From: a bacterium
GTDB lineage: Bacteria > Armatimonadota > Chthonomonadetes > Chthonomonadales > Chthonomonadaceae
Assembly: GCA_900299305.1 (NCBI GenBank)
Contig: OMJJ01000265.1
Span: 1 to 52,759, forward strand
Length of the DNA stretch: 52,759 nucleotides
Direction: 5' to 3'
This document shows positions 9,509 through 17,589 of the stretch, in pieces. Position numbers and translations under genes: made by a program. Under the pieces are notes generated by a model. It saw only the letters and a program-made list of their open reading frames with translations, was not told where the DNA came from and ran no database searches. Position 1 is the first letter of the stretch. Every line of letters begins with the position of its first letter.

Positions 9509-10318
9509 ATGTTTTCTGTTCGATTTACGCGCCTTGGCGTATCGGTTGCCCTACTTGTCGGGGCGATGTTTGTATCCACAGGAGCCGCAAAAGCGACCCC
9601 CGCGTTTGCAAAAAAAGAGATGCAGAAATGCAACTACTGCCACGTAAAGCCTGGTGGAGACCGTAACTTCCGTGGTCTGTACTACGCCGCCAACGACCAC
9701 TCTTTCGAGAAGTTCGATAACGAGTTCGAGGCGAAAGTAGCGGGTGTAAAGCCCGATACACTGGGTATCGAAGCCGTTCCTACAAAGGCAGAGTATCCTC
9801 CCAAAGAGTACAAAGTACCCAAAGCCCTTAACTTCCTTATGCAAGACATCGAGGGTAAACCCGCCCACTTGGGACGCTACGAAGGTAAAGTGACGATGTT
9901 TGTGAATGTCGCCTCCTTCTGCGGAAACACCCCTCAGTACGAAGCACTTCAAAAACTGTATACCAAGTACAAAGAGAAGGGCTTGGTTATCTGCGGCTTC
10001 CCCGCAAACGAGTTCGGTAAGCAGGAGCCGGGAACCAACGAAGAGATTAAGAAGTTCTGTACCAGCAAGTACAACGTTACCTTCCCCATGTTCGCAAAAA
10101 TCGTGGTGAAGGGAGAAGAGATTCACCCGCTGTATAAGTTCCTTACCAGCAAGAAAACCGACGAGAAATTCGCGGGCGATATTGAGTGGAACTTCGCGAA
10201 ATTCCTTCTGAACCGCAAAGGCGAGGTGATTGCACGCTTCAAAGCAGGAACCAAACCCGACACCGAAGAGGTGGTGAAAGCGATAGAGAAGGCTCTGGAG
10301 CCAGAAAAGAAAGAGTAG
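9509..10318 (+). CDS. Glutathione peroxidase-family protein with N-terminal c-type heme motif
   Basis: Signal peptide, MQKCNYCHVKPGGDRN (CxxCH), then VNVASFCGNTPQYEALQKLYTKYKEKGLVICGFPANEFGKQEPGTNEEIKKFC and WNFAKFLLNRKGEV. Confidence 0.9.
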   Translation: MFSVRFTRLGVSVALLVGAMFVSTGAAKATPAFAKKEMQKCNYCHVKPGGDRNFRGLYYAANDHSFEKFDNEFEAKVAGVKPDTLGIEAVPTKAEYPPKEYKVPKALNFLMQDIEGKPAHLGRYEGKVTMFVNVASFCGNTPQYEALQKLYTKYKEKGLVICGFPANEFGKQEPGTNEEIKKFCTSKYNVTFPMFAKIVVKGEEIHPLYKFLTSKKTDEKFAGDIEWNFAKFLLNRKGEVIARFKAGTKPDTEEVVKAIEKALEPEKKE

Positions 10319-10344
10319 TTCACTCTTTTCGTATGTTTGGAAAA

Positions 10345-10377
10345 GAACCGTAGCCGAAGGTATTTCGACTACGGTTC
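10345..10377. terminator. Intergenic hairpin after the Gpx gene
   Basis: GAACCGTAG...CTACGGTTC with inner CGAA/TTCG pairing. Confidence 0.6.
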
Positions 10378-10424
10378 CCCTGTATTCTCTCTTATCTCCC
10401 CTTGTTGTTAGAAAAGGTGAACCT

Positions 10425-12497
10425 ATGCGCCTCTCTATCTCCCTACTTTCCCGAACGGTGTGCGCTGTGTTTGTGCTAGGCGCACTTGGAGCCTCTGCTA
10501 TGCCTACCAGTGCCGACGAGAAACTGCCCTATCCCAAAACGTTGCCCGATAGAGACCTTCGTGCCGCTCACGAACCCTATACCCTTGATACATTTCGCCC
10601 GTTTCCAGAGTACAAAACCCTTGCGGAGTGGCAAGCACGGCGGCAGTGGATTCGTAATCATATTTTGGTCTCTACCTCCCTTTTGCCTGCCCCAAAGAAG
10701 ACCCCTCTCAAGCCCCACGTCTTTGACCGTGTGGAGCGCGATGGCTATACGATAGAGAAGGTCTCTATCCAGACCTATCCGGGCTTCTATCTGGCGGGGA
10801 ACCTCTATCGTCCGCGCAACGCCTCCGCAAGTAAGCACCCCGGTATTCTGGTCGCGCACGGGCACTGGGCGAATGGAAGAATGGCGAATCAGGCAGAAGG
10901 CTCTATCTCGGCAAGGGCGATTACCTTTGCACGACAGGGGTACGTAGCGTTTACCTACGACATGATTGGGTACAACGACACGCGGCAGGTAGACCACCGC
11001 TTTGCAAAGACAGCAGAACACTGGCTTTGGGGCGTGAGTATTATGGGGATGCAGACATGGAACAGCACCCGCGCACTCGATTTTCTCTGCTCTCTGCCCG
11101 ATGTAGATACCTCTCGCCTTGCGATTAGCGGTGAATCGGGGGGCGGAACCCAGACCATGATTTTGGGGGCTATTGAGGATAGGCTAACCGCTACTGCGCC
11201 CTGCGTAATGGTCTCGCATACGATGCAGGGAGGCTGTGTTTGCGAGAACGCCCCGAATCTACGACAAGATGTCTATAATGTAGAGGTCGCCGCGGTGTCT
11301 GCACCGCGTCCGCAGATTATTGTAGGGGCTACCGGCGACTGGACAGCAACGACCATGACCCATGAGGGACCCGCATTGGCGCATATCTACGAACTGTTTG
11401 GTAAGCCCGAAAACGAGAAGCACGTTATCTTTAACTATGGTCACAACATCAACCAGACCAGTAGAGAAGCGGTCTATGCGTTCTTGGGGAAGCAGTTTTT
11501 GGGTGAGCAGGACGAAAGCAAACTGAAAGAGCCACCCTATACGATGGAACCTGTCGAGGCTTTGCGCGTCTTTCCGGATAGTATGCCGCTTCCGAAAGAT
11601 GCCAAAAACGAAGAGCAGATGACCGCCTATATCAAACAGATTGGGCAGGAGGCACTGGAGAGCCGTAAGCCTAAAGATAGTACGAGCCTGAAGCGTTTTC
11701 AGAAGACTTATGGCACGGTTTGGGAGCATACGCTCTGCGTGGAGCAACCCAAAAAGTCGGCACTCCTCTCCAAAACGGTGAAGAGTACCCCTAATAGCAC
11801 CACTTATGAGATTGGGAGGGCGGAGCGTGGCGATAACATTCCGGTAACGCTCTACAAACCTGCCAAGTCGGGAAACCCCGTTACCGTTGTAATGGTATCT
11901 CCCGAAGGCGCAAAAGCGTTTACGGATGCTAGTACGGGTAGCCTAATCGGTGACGCAAAAGCACTCTATGAACAGGGCTACACGGTAGTATTGGCAGACC
12001 TCTTCCTAACGGGCAGCCGCTACGACGCGAAGGCACTCGAAGCCCGCAAGAAGCCGTTTGGTGTGTTCTTTAATACCTACAATCGTACCAACCTCCAAGA
12101 GCGGGTACAGGATATTCTAACCGTTTGCGCGTTTGCAAAGAGGTCGGGGAACCGCGTAGTACTTTGGGGTAGTGGCAAGGCAGGACTTTGGACGATACTC
12201 GCAGGAGCAGGGGCGGACGTGCTGATTGCAGATGGGGCGCAGATTGACCTTACCAACGACGCCTACCTGCTGGAAGAGGACAACTATGTACCGGGTTTGC
12301 GCCGTATGGGAGATGTTCGCACGGCTCTCACCCTTGTAGCACCCAAGCCGATACTGCTCTACAACACAGGGGCGCACTTCGCAGGAACCGAGTGGGTAAG
12401 CGACGTGTACCGAAGTCTTGAGAAAGCGAGCGCGTTTCGTGCAGAGGCTACCGCAGTGAGTGGGCAGGTGATACAGGACTGGATTGGAAAACTTTAG
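10425..12497 (+). CDS. Secreted alpha/beta hydrolase (acetylxylan-esterase-like), two hydrolase-like halves
   Basis: Signal peptide; FYLAGNLYRPRN...HPGILVAHGHWANGR; AISGESGGGTQTMILGAIEDR. Confidence 0.82.
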   Translation: MRLSISLLSRTVCAVFVLGALGASAMPTSADEKLPYPKTLPDRDLRAAHEPYTLDTFRPFPEYKTLAEWQARRQWIRNHILVSTSLLPAPKKTPLKPHVFDRVERDGYTIEKVSIQTYPGFYLAGNLYRPRNASASKHPGILVAHGHWANGRMANQAEGSISARAITFARQGYVAFTYDMIGYNDTRQVDHRFAKTAEHWLWGVSIMGMQTWNSTRALDFLCSLPDVDTSRLAISGESGGGTQTMILGAIEDRLTATAPCVMVSHTMQGGCVCENAPNLRQDVYNVEVAAVSAPRPQIIVGATGDWTATTMTHEGPALAHIYELFGKPENEKHVIFNYGHNINQTSREAVYAFLGKQFLGEQDESKLKEPPYTMEPVEALRVFPDSMPLPKDAKNEEQMTAYIKQIGQEALESRKPKDSTSLKRFQKTYGTVWEHTLCVEQPKKSALLSKTVKSTPNSTTYEIGRAERGDNIPVTLYKPAKSGNPVTVVMVSPEGAKAFTDASTGSLIGDAKALYEQGYTVVLADLFLTGSRYDAKALEARKKPFGVFFNTYNRTNLQERVQDILTVCAFAKRSGNRVVLWGSGKAGLWTILAGAGADVLIADGAQIDLTNDAYLLEEDNYVPGLRRMGDVRTALTLVAPKPILLYNTGAHFAGTEWVSDVYRSLEKASAFRAEATAVSGQVIQDWIGKL

Positions 12498-12510
12498 TTT
12501 GGGGGAAACC

Positions 12511-13293
12511 ATGGACATTGCAGAGGCTTTGTATGAATTAGGGGTGCGTGAGGATACGCTGACCCAAGCAGAGAAGGATTTTCTGGATGAGAACGGCTAC
12601 TTGCCGCTAGGTCGTATTTTGAGCGATGAGCAGTTAGAAGCCATTCGTAACCGTCAGGAGGAAGTGCTTGGGGAAGAGGGCGACAAGGCGGGACTGGAGG
12701 TGCATCAGGAAGGAGGGACAGATAGGCTCTCTGACCTTATCAACAAGGGAACGATGTACCATGTGGTTATTACGCATCCGCGCCTGCTTGCCGCTATCGC
12801 CCATGTGCTGAAAGGCGACCTCAAACTCTCTTCTCTTAATAGCCGCGCCGCACACCCCGGTAAGGGGTTGCAGGGGCTTCATGCGGACTGGGGAGAGTTG
12901 GAGACGGCGGGAGATTTTCAGGTCTGCAACTCGATATGGCTGTTGGATGACTTTACACCAGAGAACGGCTCGACTCGTGTAGTACCGGGTAGCCACAAAC
13001 AGACGAAAACACCTCACCAAGTGCTACCAGACCCTTCTGCCGCACACCCCGACGAAAAGATCCTGCTTGGAAGCGCGGGGGAGGTAGTGGTGTTCAACGC
13101 GCATACGTGGCACGGGGGAACTCTAAACCGAACGGATAAGCCCCGCAGAGCAATGCACGGCTACTTTACACGCCGACATCAGCCCCAACAACTCGACCAG
13201 CAGAAGTATATTCGCAAAGCAACCTGGGAGGTGCTTAGTCCGGCGGCGCGGGTGGTGCTAGGGGTGGAAGAACCCAACGAGTGGACACGATAA
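12511..13293 (+). CDS. Phytanoyl-CoA dioxygenase (PhyH) family protein
   Basis: GLQGLHADWGEL (HxD), PENGSTRVVPGSHKQ, FNAHTWHGGTLNRTDKPRRAM. Start refined to MDIAEAL. Confidence 0.9.
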   Translation: MDIAEALYELGVREDTLTQAEKDFLDENGYLPLGRILSDEQLEAIRNRQEEVLGEEGDKAGLEVHQEGGTDRLSDLINKGTMYHVVITHPRLLAAIAHVLKGDLKLSSLNSRAAHPGKGLQGLHADWGELETAGDFQVCNSIWLLDDFTPENGSTRVVPGSHKQTKTPHQVLPDPSAAHPDEKILLGSAGEVVVFNAHTWHGGTLNRTDKPRRAMHGYFTRRHQPQQLDQQKYIRKATWEVLSPAARVVLGVEEPNEWTR

Positions 13294-13294
13294 T

Positions 13295-13585
13295 CTAGGG
13301 GTGTGGCGTGATTGCAACAACCGTTATCACCCCTTGAGCGGGACCATAGTACCAAAATACACGCCATGCAGAAGGCACGTTATTTTCGACATACGATTCC
13401 CAAATATCTTCCCCATTCAGCCCCTTTTGAGACACCATTTTGTGTGAATTTAGTCCGGGATGTTTGGGGTCTTGAGCCAGTAATCCGAGTGTTTTTTGGA
13501 TTTTCCGAAATCTTTTCACATCCTTTTGTGCGAGTTCTTGCATCAATTTTTCGACAGAGAGGGTGCGTTCGATATGAAAAGGCAC
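13295..13585 (-). CDS. Type II toxin, RelE/ParE-like
   Basis: KDVKRFRKIQKTLGLLAQDPKHPGLNSHKM...IWESYVENNVPSAWRVFWYYGPAQGVITVVAITPHP; GTG start preceded by GAGGAGG; directly downstream of a small antitoxin-like ORF. Confidence 0.75.
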   Translation of the reverse strand: MPFHIERTLSVEKLMQELAQKDVKRFRKIQKTLGLLAQDPKHPGLNSHKMVSQKGLNGEDIWESYVENNVPSAWRVFWYYGPAQGVITVVAITPHP

Positions 13586-13588
13586 TCT

Positions 13589-13894
13589 CTAATCCTCCTC
13601 AATCTCTAAGTCGGCGTATTGAGAAAAATCGACGTTGCCAACTGTCAAACCTGCGTGTGCCTCTTCCAATCCTTGCCGTAGGGTTGCAAGAGCCTCTGGA
13701 TTTCGATAGAGCCACATCTCCCGCTCTGGTATTGCAATAACGGGGGTGAGCAGTAGTTCACCGCTCTCGCTTCTCAGCACACGAAAACTCTGTCCGGAGT
13801 AGTCGCTCCCCAAGTCAACACGCCCACTTTCGTCCACTCGCACTGCATTGCAAACCTCTTCAAACACAGTACTTGATTCTAACATAATAGGCAT
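13589..13894 (-). CDS. Probable cognate antitoxin (AbrB/MazE-like N-terminal segment)
   Basis: Small acidic ORF ending 3 bp before the toxin start; VRVDESGRVDLGSDYSGQSFRVLRSESGELLLTPV. Confidence 0.65.
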   Translation of the reverse strand: MPIMLESSTVFEEVCNAVRVDESGRVDLGSDYSGQSFRVLRSESGELLLTPVIAIPEREMWLYRNPEALATLRQGLEEAHAGLTVGNVDFSQYADLEIEED

Positions 13895-13948
13895 TGTGGC
13901 TACCTCCCCAACAAGGAAAATCCTAATCCCATTATAATAGGCATTGTG
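13884..13948. repeat. 15-bp direct repeat ATAATAGGCATTGTG, two copies (13884-13898 and 13934-13948) spaced exactly 50 bp
   Basis: Exact match read directly; one copy spans the antitoxin start codon. Confidence 0.9.
13900..13944 (-). CDS. Possible 14-codon leader ORF (MPIIMGLGFSLLGR) upstream of the antitoxin
   Basis: Reverse strand: ATGCCTATTATAATGGGATTAGGATTTTCCTTGTTGGGGAGGTAG, 5 nt before the antitoxin ATG; its last codons contain the GGGGAGG SD. Confidence 0.35.
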   Translation of the reverse strand: MPIIMGLGFSLLGR

Positions 13949-13994
13949 CGGAATGTCAACCTACGGTATCTGCTCCATGGCTCTACCTATCTTT

Positions 13995-14019
13995 ATATGA
14001 AGGAATCTGCGCTTCATAT
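13995..14019. promoter_or_regulatory. Inverted repeat upstream of the aminotransferase
   Basis: ATATGAAG-gaatctgcg-CTTCATAT, 8-bp perfect arms. Confidence 0.45.
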
Positions 14020-14064
14020 GACGAAACCAGAAGCGAACCCTAGTAACCTAAGAGGATAAAGAGA

Positions 14065-15366
14065 ATGACCGCAGAGTTAATAGAGACGACAGACGAAATT
14101 TCCCCCGAAGCAGAGGCGCGTATAGAGTATGTGTACGACCTCTACCGCGAAAGTGTGAACCCCGGACTCGCTAAGTTGATGATGTTCGCGGGGTTTGGGG
14201 ACATTGAGGATTCGGGAGAGGGTTGCCTACTACGTACCGCGTCGGGGAAGGAATACCTCGACTTTGTGGGGGGCTTTGGCGTGTTTTCGTTGGGGCATCG
14301 CCACCCGAAAGTCGTTGCGGCGGTGCATCGGCAACTCGATAGGCTTCCGCTCTCTACACGCACGTTTTTCAATCAGCAGATGGCGGAACTCTCCCAGAGG
14401 CTTGCAGAGATTGCCCCCGGCGATTTGCAGTACACCTTTTTCTCGAATAGCGGGGCGGAGGCGGTGGAAGCCGCTCTCAAGTTTGCGCGTATCGCAACGG
14501 GCAAAACCGATTTTATCAGCACAAATGGGGCGTTTCATGGTAAGACGTTTGGTGCACTCTCGGTAACGGGTCGCGAAAAGTACCGCAAACCCGTAGAGCC
14601 ACTGGTTCCCGGTGTGGTGTTCGTCCCTTTTAACGACCTTAATGCGATGGAGAACGCTGTCACCGAAAAGACCGCCGCTATTATTATTGAGATGGTGCAG
14701 GGTGAGGGGGGTATCTATGTCGCCTCTGAGGAGTATATGCAGGGGTTGCGCCGTCTGTGTGACGATAGAGGGATACTGCTGATTGTGGACGAGGTACAGA
14801 CGGGGATGGGGCGTACCGGACGGATGTTCGGGGTGGAGCATAGCGGGGTGGTTCCGGATATTATGACGCTCGCGAAGGCTTTGGGGGGCGGGGTTATGCC
14901 GATTGGGGCAACCCTCGCGACTTCTGCTATCTGGGACAAAGTTTTTGGAGAGAACCCGCTTCTGCACACGAGTACCTTCGGGGGAAACCCTTTGGCGTGT
15001 GCCGCAGGGATTGCCGCCATCGAAGCCACCCTCGACGAAAACCTCTGCCAGAACGCAGAAGAGCGGGGAGAGCAACTGCTTACGGGGCTACGCCAACTAC
15101 AAACGCAGTTCCCCAACATTATTAAAGAGGTACGCGGGCAGGGCTTGATTATCGGGTTGGAGTTCCCGATGCAGGAGTATGCCGAACTGACGATTAACGG
15201 GTTGGCAGGGGCGAACATCATCGCCGCTTACACCCTCAATAATCCCAAAGTTATCCGCATTGAGCCTCCGCTTATTGTTACAAAAGCGCAGTGCGAAACC
15301 TTCTTGAAGGCGTTTGAGGAAGCCATTCAGATGGCGCATACCATGCTTTCGGATTTGGAAGTTTAG
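14065..15366 (+). CDS. Class III (PLP-dependent) aminotransferase, aspartate aminotransferase family
   Basis: FGVFSLGHRHPKVV; FFSNSGAEAVEAALKFAR; GAFHGKTFGALSVTGREKYR; LLIVDEVQTGMGRTG; ALGGGVMPIGA. Confidence 0.93.
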   Translation: MTAELIETTDEISPEAEARIEYVYDLYRESVNPGLAKLMMFAGFGDIEDSGEGCLLRTASGKEYLDFVGGFGVFSLGHRHPKVVAAVHRQLDRLPLSTRTFFNQQMAELSQRLAEIAPGDLQYTFFSNSGAEAVEAALKFARIATGKTDFISTNGAFHGKTFGALSVTGREKYRKPVEPLVPGVVFVPFNDLNAMENAVTEKTAAIIIEMVQGEGGIYVASEEYMQGLRRLCDDRGILLIVDEVQTGMGRTGRMFGVEHSGVVPDIMTLAKALGGGVMPIGATLATSAIWDKVFGENPLLHTSTFGGNPLACAAGIAAIEATLDENLCQNAEERGEQLLTGLRQLQTQFPNIIKEVRGQGLIIGLEFPMQEYAELTINGLAGANIIAAYTLNNPKVIRIEPPLIVTKAQCETFLKAFEEAIQMAHTMLSDLEV

Positions 15367-15414
15367 TTTGACATGCTAGGTGATTGTTATTCTTTATTGG
15401 GGAGGAGTTACTGT

Positions 15415-16998
15415 ATGACATCGCATCTTAAACCACGCCGCTATCGCTTTTGGGGAGTAGCGGGCTGTACTTTGCTACTGGGTACGGGGGTGGCACTCGC
15501 CGAAACCACCCTCAAACGTCCCGACAACAAAGAGGTACATCAACAGATTATCGCGCTGGAACGCGATAAGTCGGAGGTCGTGAACACCCTCGAATACCTG
15601 AGCGATATGATTGGTCCTCGCCTCACAGGCTCCGAAAAGATGCTACAGGCAAACAAGTGGACGGCGGAAAAGATGAAAGAGTACGGGCTACAAAACGTAA
15701 CCCTCGAACCCTACACTATTCCGCAAGGCTGGGAACGGAACCGCTGTGAGGCGCATATCGTGTCGCCAATCGACTTTAAACTGCATGTAGACCAAGGGGC
15801 TTGGACACCCGGTACTCGCGGAAAAGTGAAGGGTACGGTCACGGTGTTTGCCCCTCGTAGTGAAGCCGACTTCGAGGCGTTTAAGGGCAAGCTCAAAGGT
15901 GCAATCGTGGTAGAGGCGGCTCCCGCCAATAACTTTATGCGGGGCGGTGTTCTGCCCGGCGGAACCCCTCCCCCTCCAATTCCTGCGTTCGCGAAATCCT
16001 CTAGTGTACGCCTAAACGAACCCACAGAGCGCACTATGACGGGTATGGAGATGGACGAAGAGCATACCGATGCACAGCCCCCCCGCAGACAGGGTAGGCA
16101 GGGTGGAATGGCGGGGTTTATGGAGTTTCGGCGTAAACTAGGTGAATTTATGCAGAAGGAGGGAGTGGTTGCCACCCTCCGCGTCTCTGAAAAGTCTCAT
16201 GACCTCCAAAACATGACGGGGAGTTGGGCATCACAGAGCAAAGTCCCTGTTCTGTTTATTACCCAAGAACACATGGCACTTATCTACCGCCTTATGAAGC
16301 GAAATCTGCCCGTTGAGATAGAGGTGAACGCGGGGGGTAGGTTTACTAAGGGGCCCGTTACCGTCTACAACACGGTGGGCGAGATACCGGGTACCGAAAA
16401 AGCAAATGAGATAGTTCTGCTGGGGGCGCACCTCGATTCGTGGGACTTAGCACAAGGCTCTACCGATAACGGGACGGGTTCCTCTATTGTGTTAGAGACG
16501 GCGCGTATCTTCCAGACCCTAAACCTGAAACCCAAGCGTACCATTCGGTTTGTGCTGTTTAGCGGGGAGGAGCAGGGGCTGTTTGGTTCTGCCGCCTACG
16601 TAGAAGCGCATAAGGCAGAGATGCCGCGCTTTAGCGTGGTGTTTGTACACGATACGGGAACGGGGCGCGTGAAGGGGGCATGGCTACAGGGGCGCAGTGA
16701 GGTGCTTCCCGTGCTGGAGGGCGAGTTCGATAACCTGCTGGCTCTGGGACTACTCAACGAAAAAGGGAAGTTCTTCCCCGGCAAAATGAACGGAACCGAC
16801 CACGCCTCTTTTGATGATGCGGGGGTTCCCGCGTTTGCCTTTAATCAGGATAGCGCAGAGTATAGCCTTACGCACCACTCTCAATCGGATACCTTCGATA
16901 AGGTACGCCCTGATGACCTGAAACAGGGCGCGTGTGTTATGTCGATTCTTGCCTATAACGCGGCTACCCGTGATGAAGCGTATCCGCGTAAGAAGTAG
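15415..16998 (+). CDS. Secreted M28-family metallopeptidase
   Basis: EIVLLGAHLDSWDLAQGSTDNGTGSSIVLE; FVLFSGEEQGLFGSAAY; FFPGKMNGTDHASFDDAGVPAFAF. Start refined to MTSHLKPRRY after GGAGGAG. Confidence 0.92.
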   Translation: MTSHLKPRRYRFWGVAGCTLLLGTGVALAETTLKRPDNKEVHQQIIALERDKSEVVNTLEYLSDMIGPRLTGSEKMLQANKWTAEKMKEYGLQNVTLEPYTIPQGWERNRCEAHIVSPIDFKLHVDQGAWTPGTRGKVKGTVTVFAPRSEADFEAFKGKLKGAIVVEAAPANNFMRGGVLPGGTPPPPIPAFAKSSSVRLNEPTERTMTGMEMDEEHTDAQPPRRQGRQGGMAGFMEFRRKLGEFMQKEGVVATLRVSEKSHDLQNMTGSWASQSKVPVLFITQEHMALIYRLMKRNLPVEIEVNAGGRFTKGPVTVYNTVGEIPGTEKANEIVLLGAHLDSWDLAQGSTDNGTGSSIVLETARIFQTLNLKPKRTIRFVLFSGEEQGLFGSAAYVEAHKAEMPRFSVVFVHDTGTGRVKGAWLQGRSEVLPVLEGEFDNLLALGLLNEKGKFFPGKMNGTDHASFDDAGVPAFAFNQDSAEYSLTHHSQSDTFDKVRPDDLKQGACVMSILAYNAATRDEAYPRKK

Positions 16999-17058
16999 GG
17001 ATTGCTCTTACTTTGGTGCTAATTTGAGGTAGTGAGGTTTCAGACCACCCCCTCTCAA

Positions 17059-17083
17059 TCTCCCCCTTAAAAACAGGGGGAGA
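17059..17083. terminator. Palindrome between convergent genes
   Basis: TCTCCCCCT-TAAAAAC-AGGGGGAGA. Confidence 0.55.
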
Positions 17084-17103
17084 AGTGTCGTTGCTGAAAG
17101 GGG

Positions 17104-17475
17104 CTACTCGGTGGGAGCTGATTCGCCCATCTGACCAAAGCCGATGATGTTGCCGTCTGGGTCTTTTACATGAAAATCTATCATGCCGTAAGGCTGAACG
17201 ACGGGGGCAGAGTCGGCTTTTGCACCGCGGGCTATTACCTCTTCGTAGTATGCTTGTACGTCGTCTACCACAAAGTAGAGATTGCTTTTCCCTACTCCTT
17301 CGTGTAGGGTCGTAACATGGAAGATAACCTCTCCTTGCGAAAAACTGAGGTGAAAAACGGGTTCTCCCCACTCCCAATCGAGGTGAAAGCCGAGTAGTTC
17401 CCCATAGAACTGCTTTGCTTGGTCGATACAAGACACTCCAACCGCGGGGTGTTGATTCAGAAATTTGACGCTCAT
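17104..17475 (-). CDS. VOC/glyoxalase-fold family protein
   Basis: KQFYGELLGFHLDWEWGEPVFHLSFSQGEVIFHV...KSNLYFVVDDVQAYYEEVIARGAK...VKDPDGNIIGFGQ. Confidence 0.9.
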   Translation of the reverse strand: MSVKFLNQHPAVGVSCIDQAKQFYGELLGFHLDWEWGEPVFHLSFSQGEVIFHVTTLHEGVGKSNLYFVVDDVQAYYEEVIARGAKADSAPVVQPYGMIDFHVKDPDGNIIGFGQMGESAPTE

Positions 17476-17589
17476 AGTTGACTCCTAAACAGTAGTAGTA
17501 AGATTGGCAATTCGCTTAAAATACTACACAAGGATTGTTAAAAGCGGCAACAGATTTGTACTAAATTTTAGTTAAGGAGAGGCGAGAAA

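Noticed and set aside
9551-10126. 191-aa ORF antisense to the Gpx gene
   Set aside because: Shadow ORF; the + strand frame has clear Gpx and heme motifs.
10476-11021. 181-aa ORF antisense to the esterase gene
   Set aside because: Shadow ORF with no recognisable domain.
14230-15075. 281-aa ORF antisense to the aminotransferase
   Set aside because: Fully inside a confidently assigned gene on the other strand, no recognisable domain; a codon-bias shadow ORF.
14715-15221. 168-aa Ser/Pro-rich ORF antisense to the aminotransferase
   Set aside because: Composition typical of reverse-frame translation; overlaps a real CDS.
17561-17582. Possible second Pho box (CTAAATTTTAG TTAAGGAGAGG) before the sulfatase-fold gene
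   Set aside because: Only two weak units; TTAAGGAGAGG is adequately explained as the Shine-Dalgarno region of the gene at 17590.
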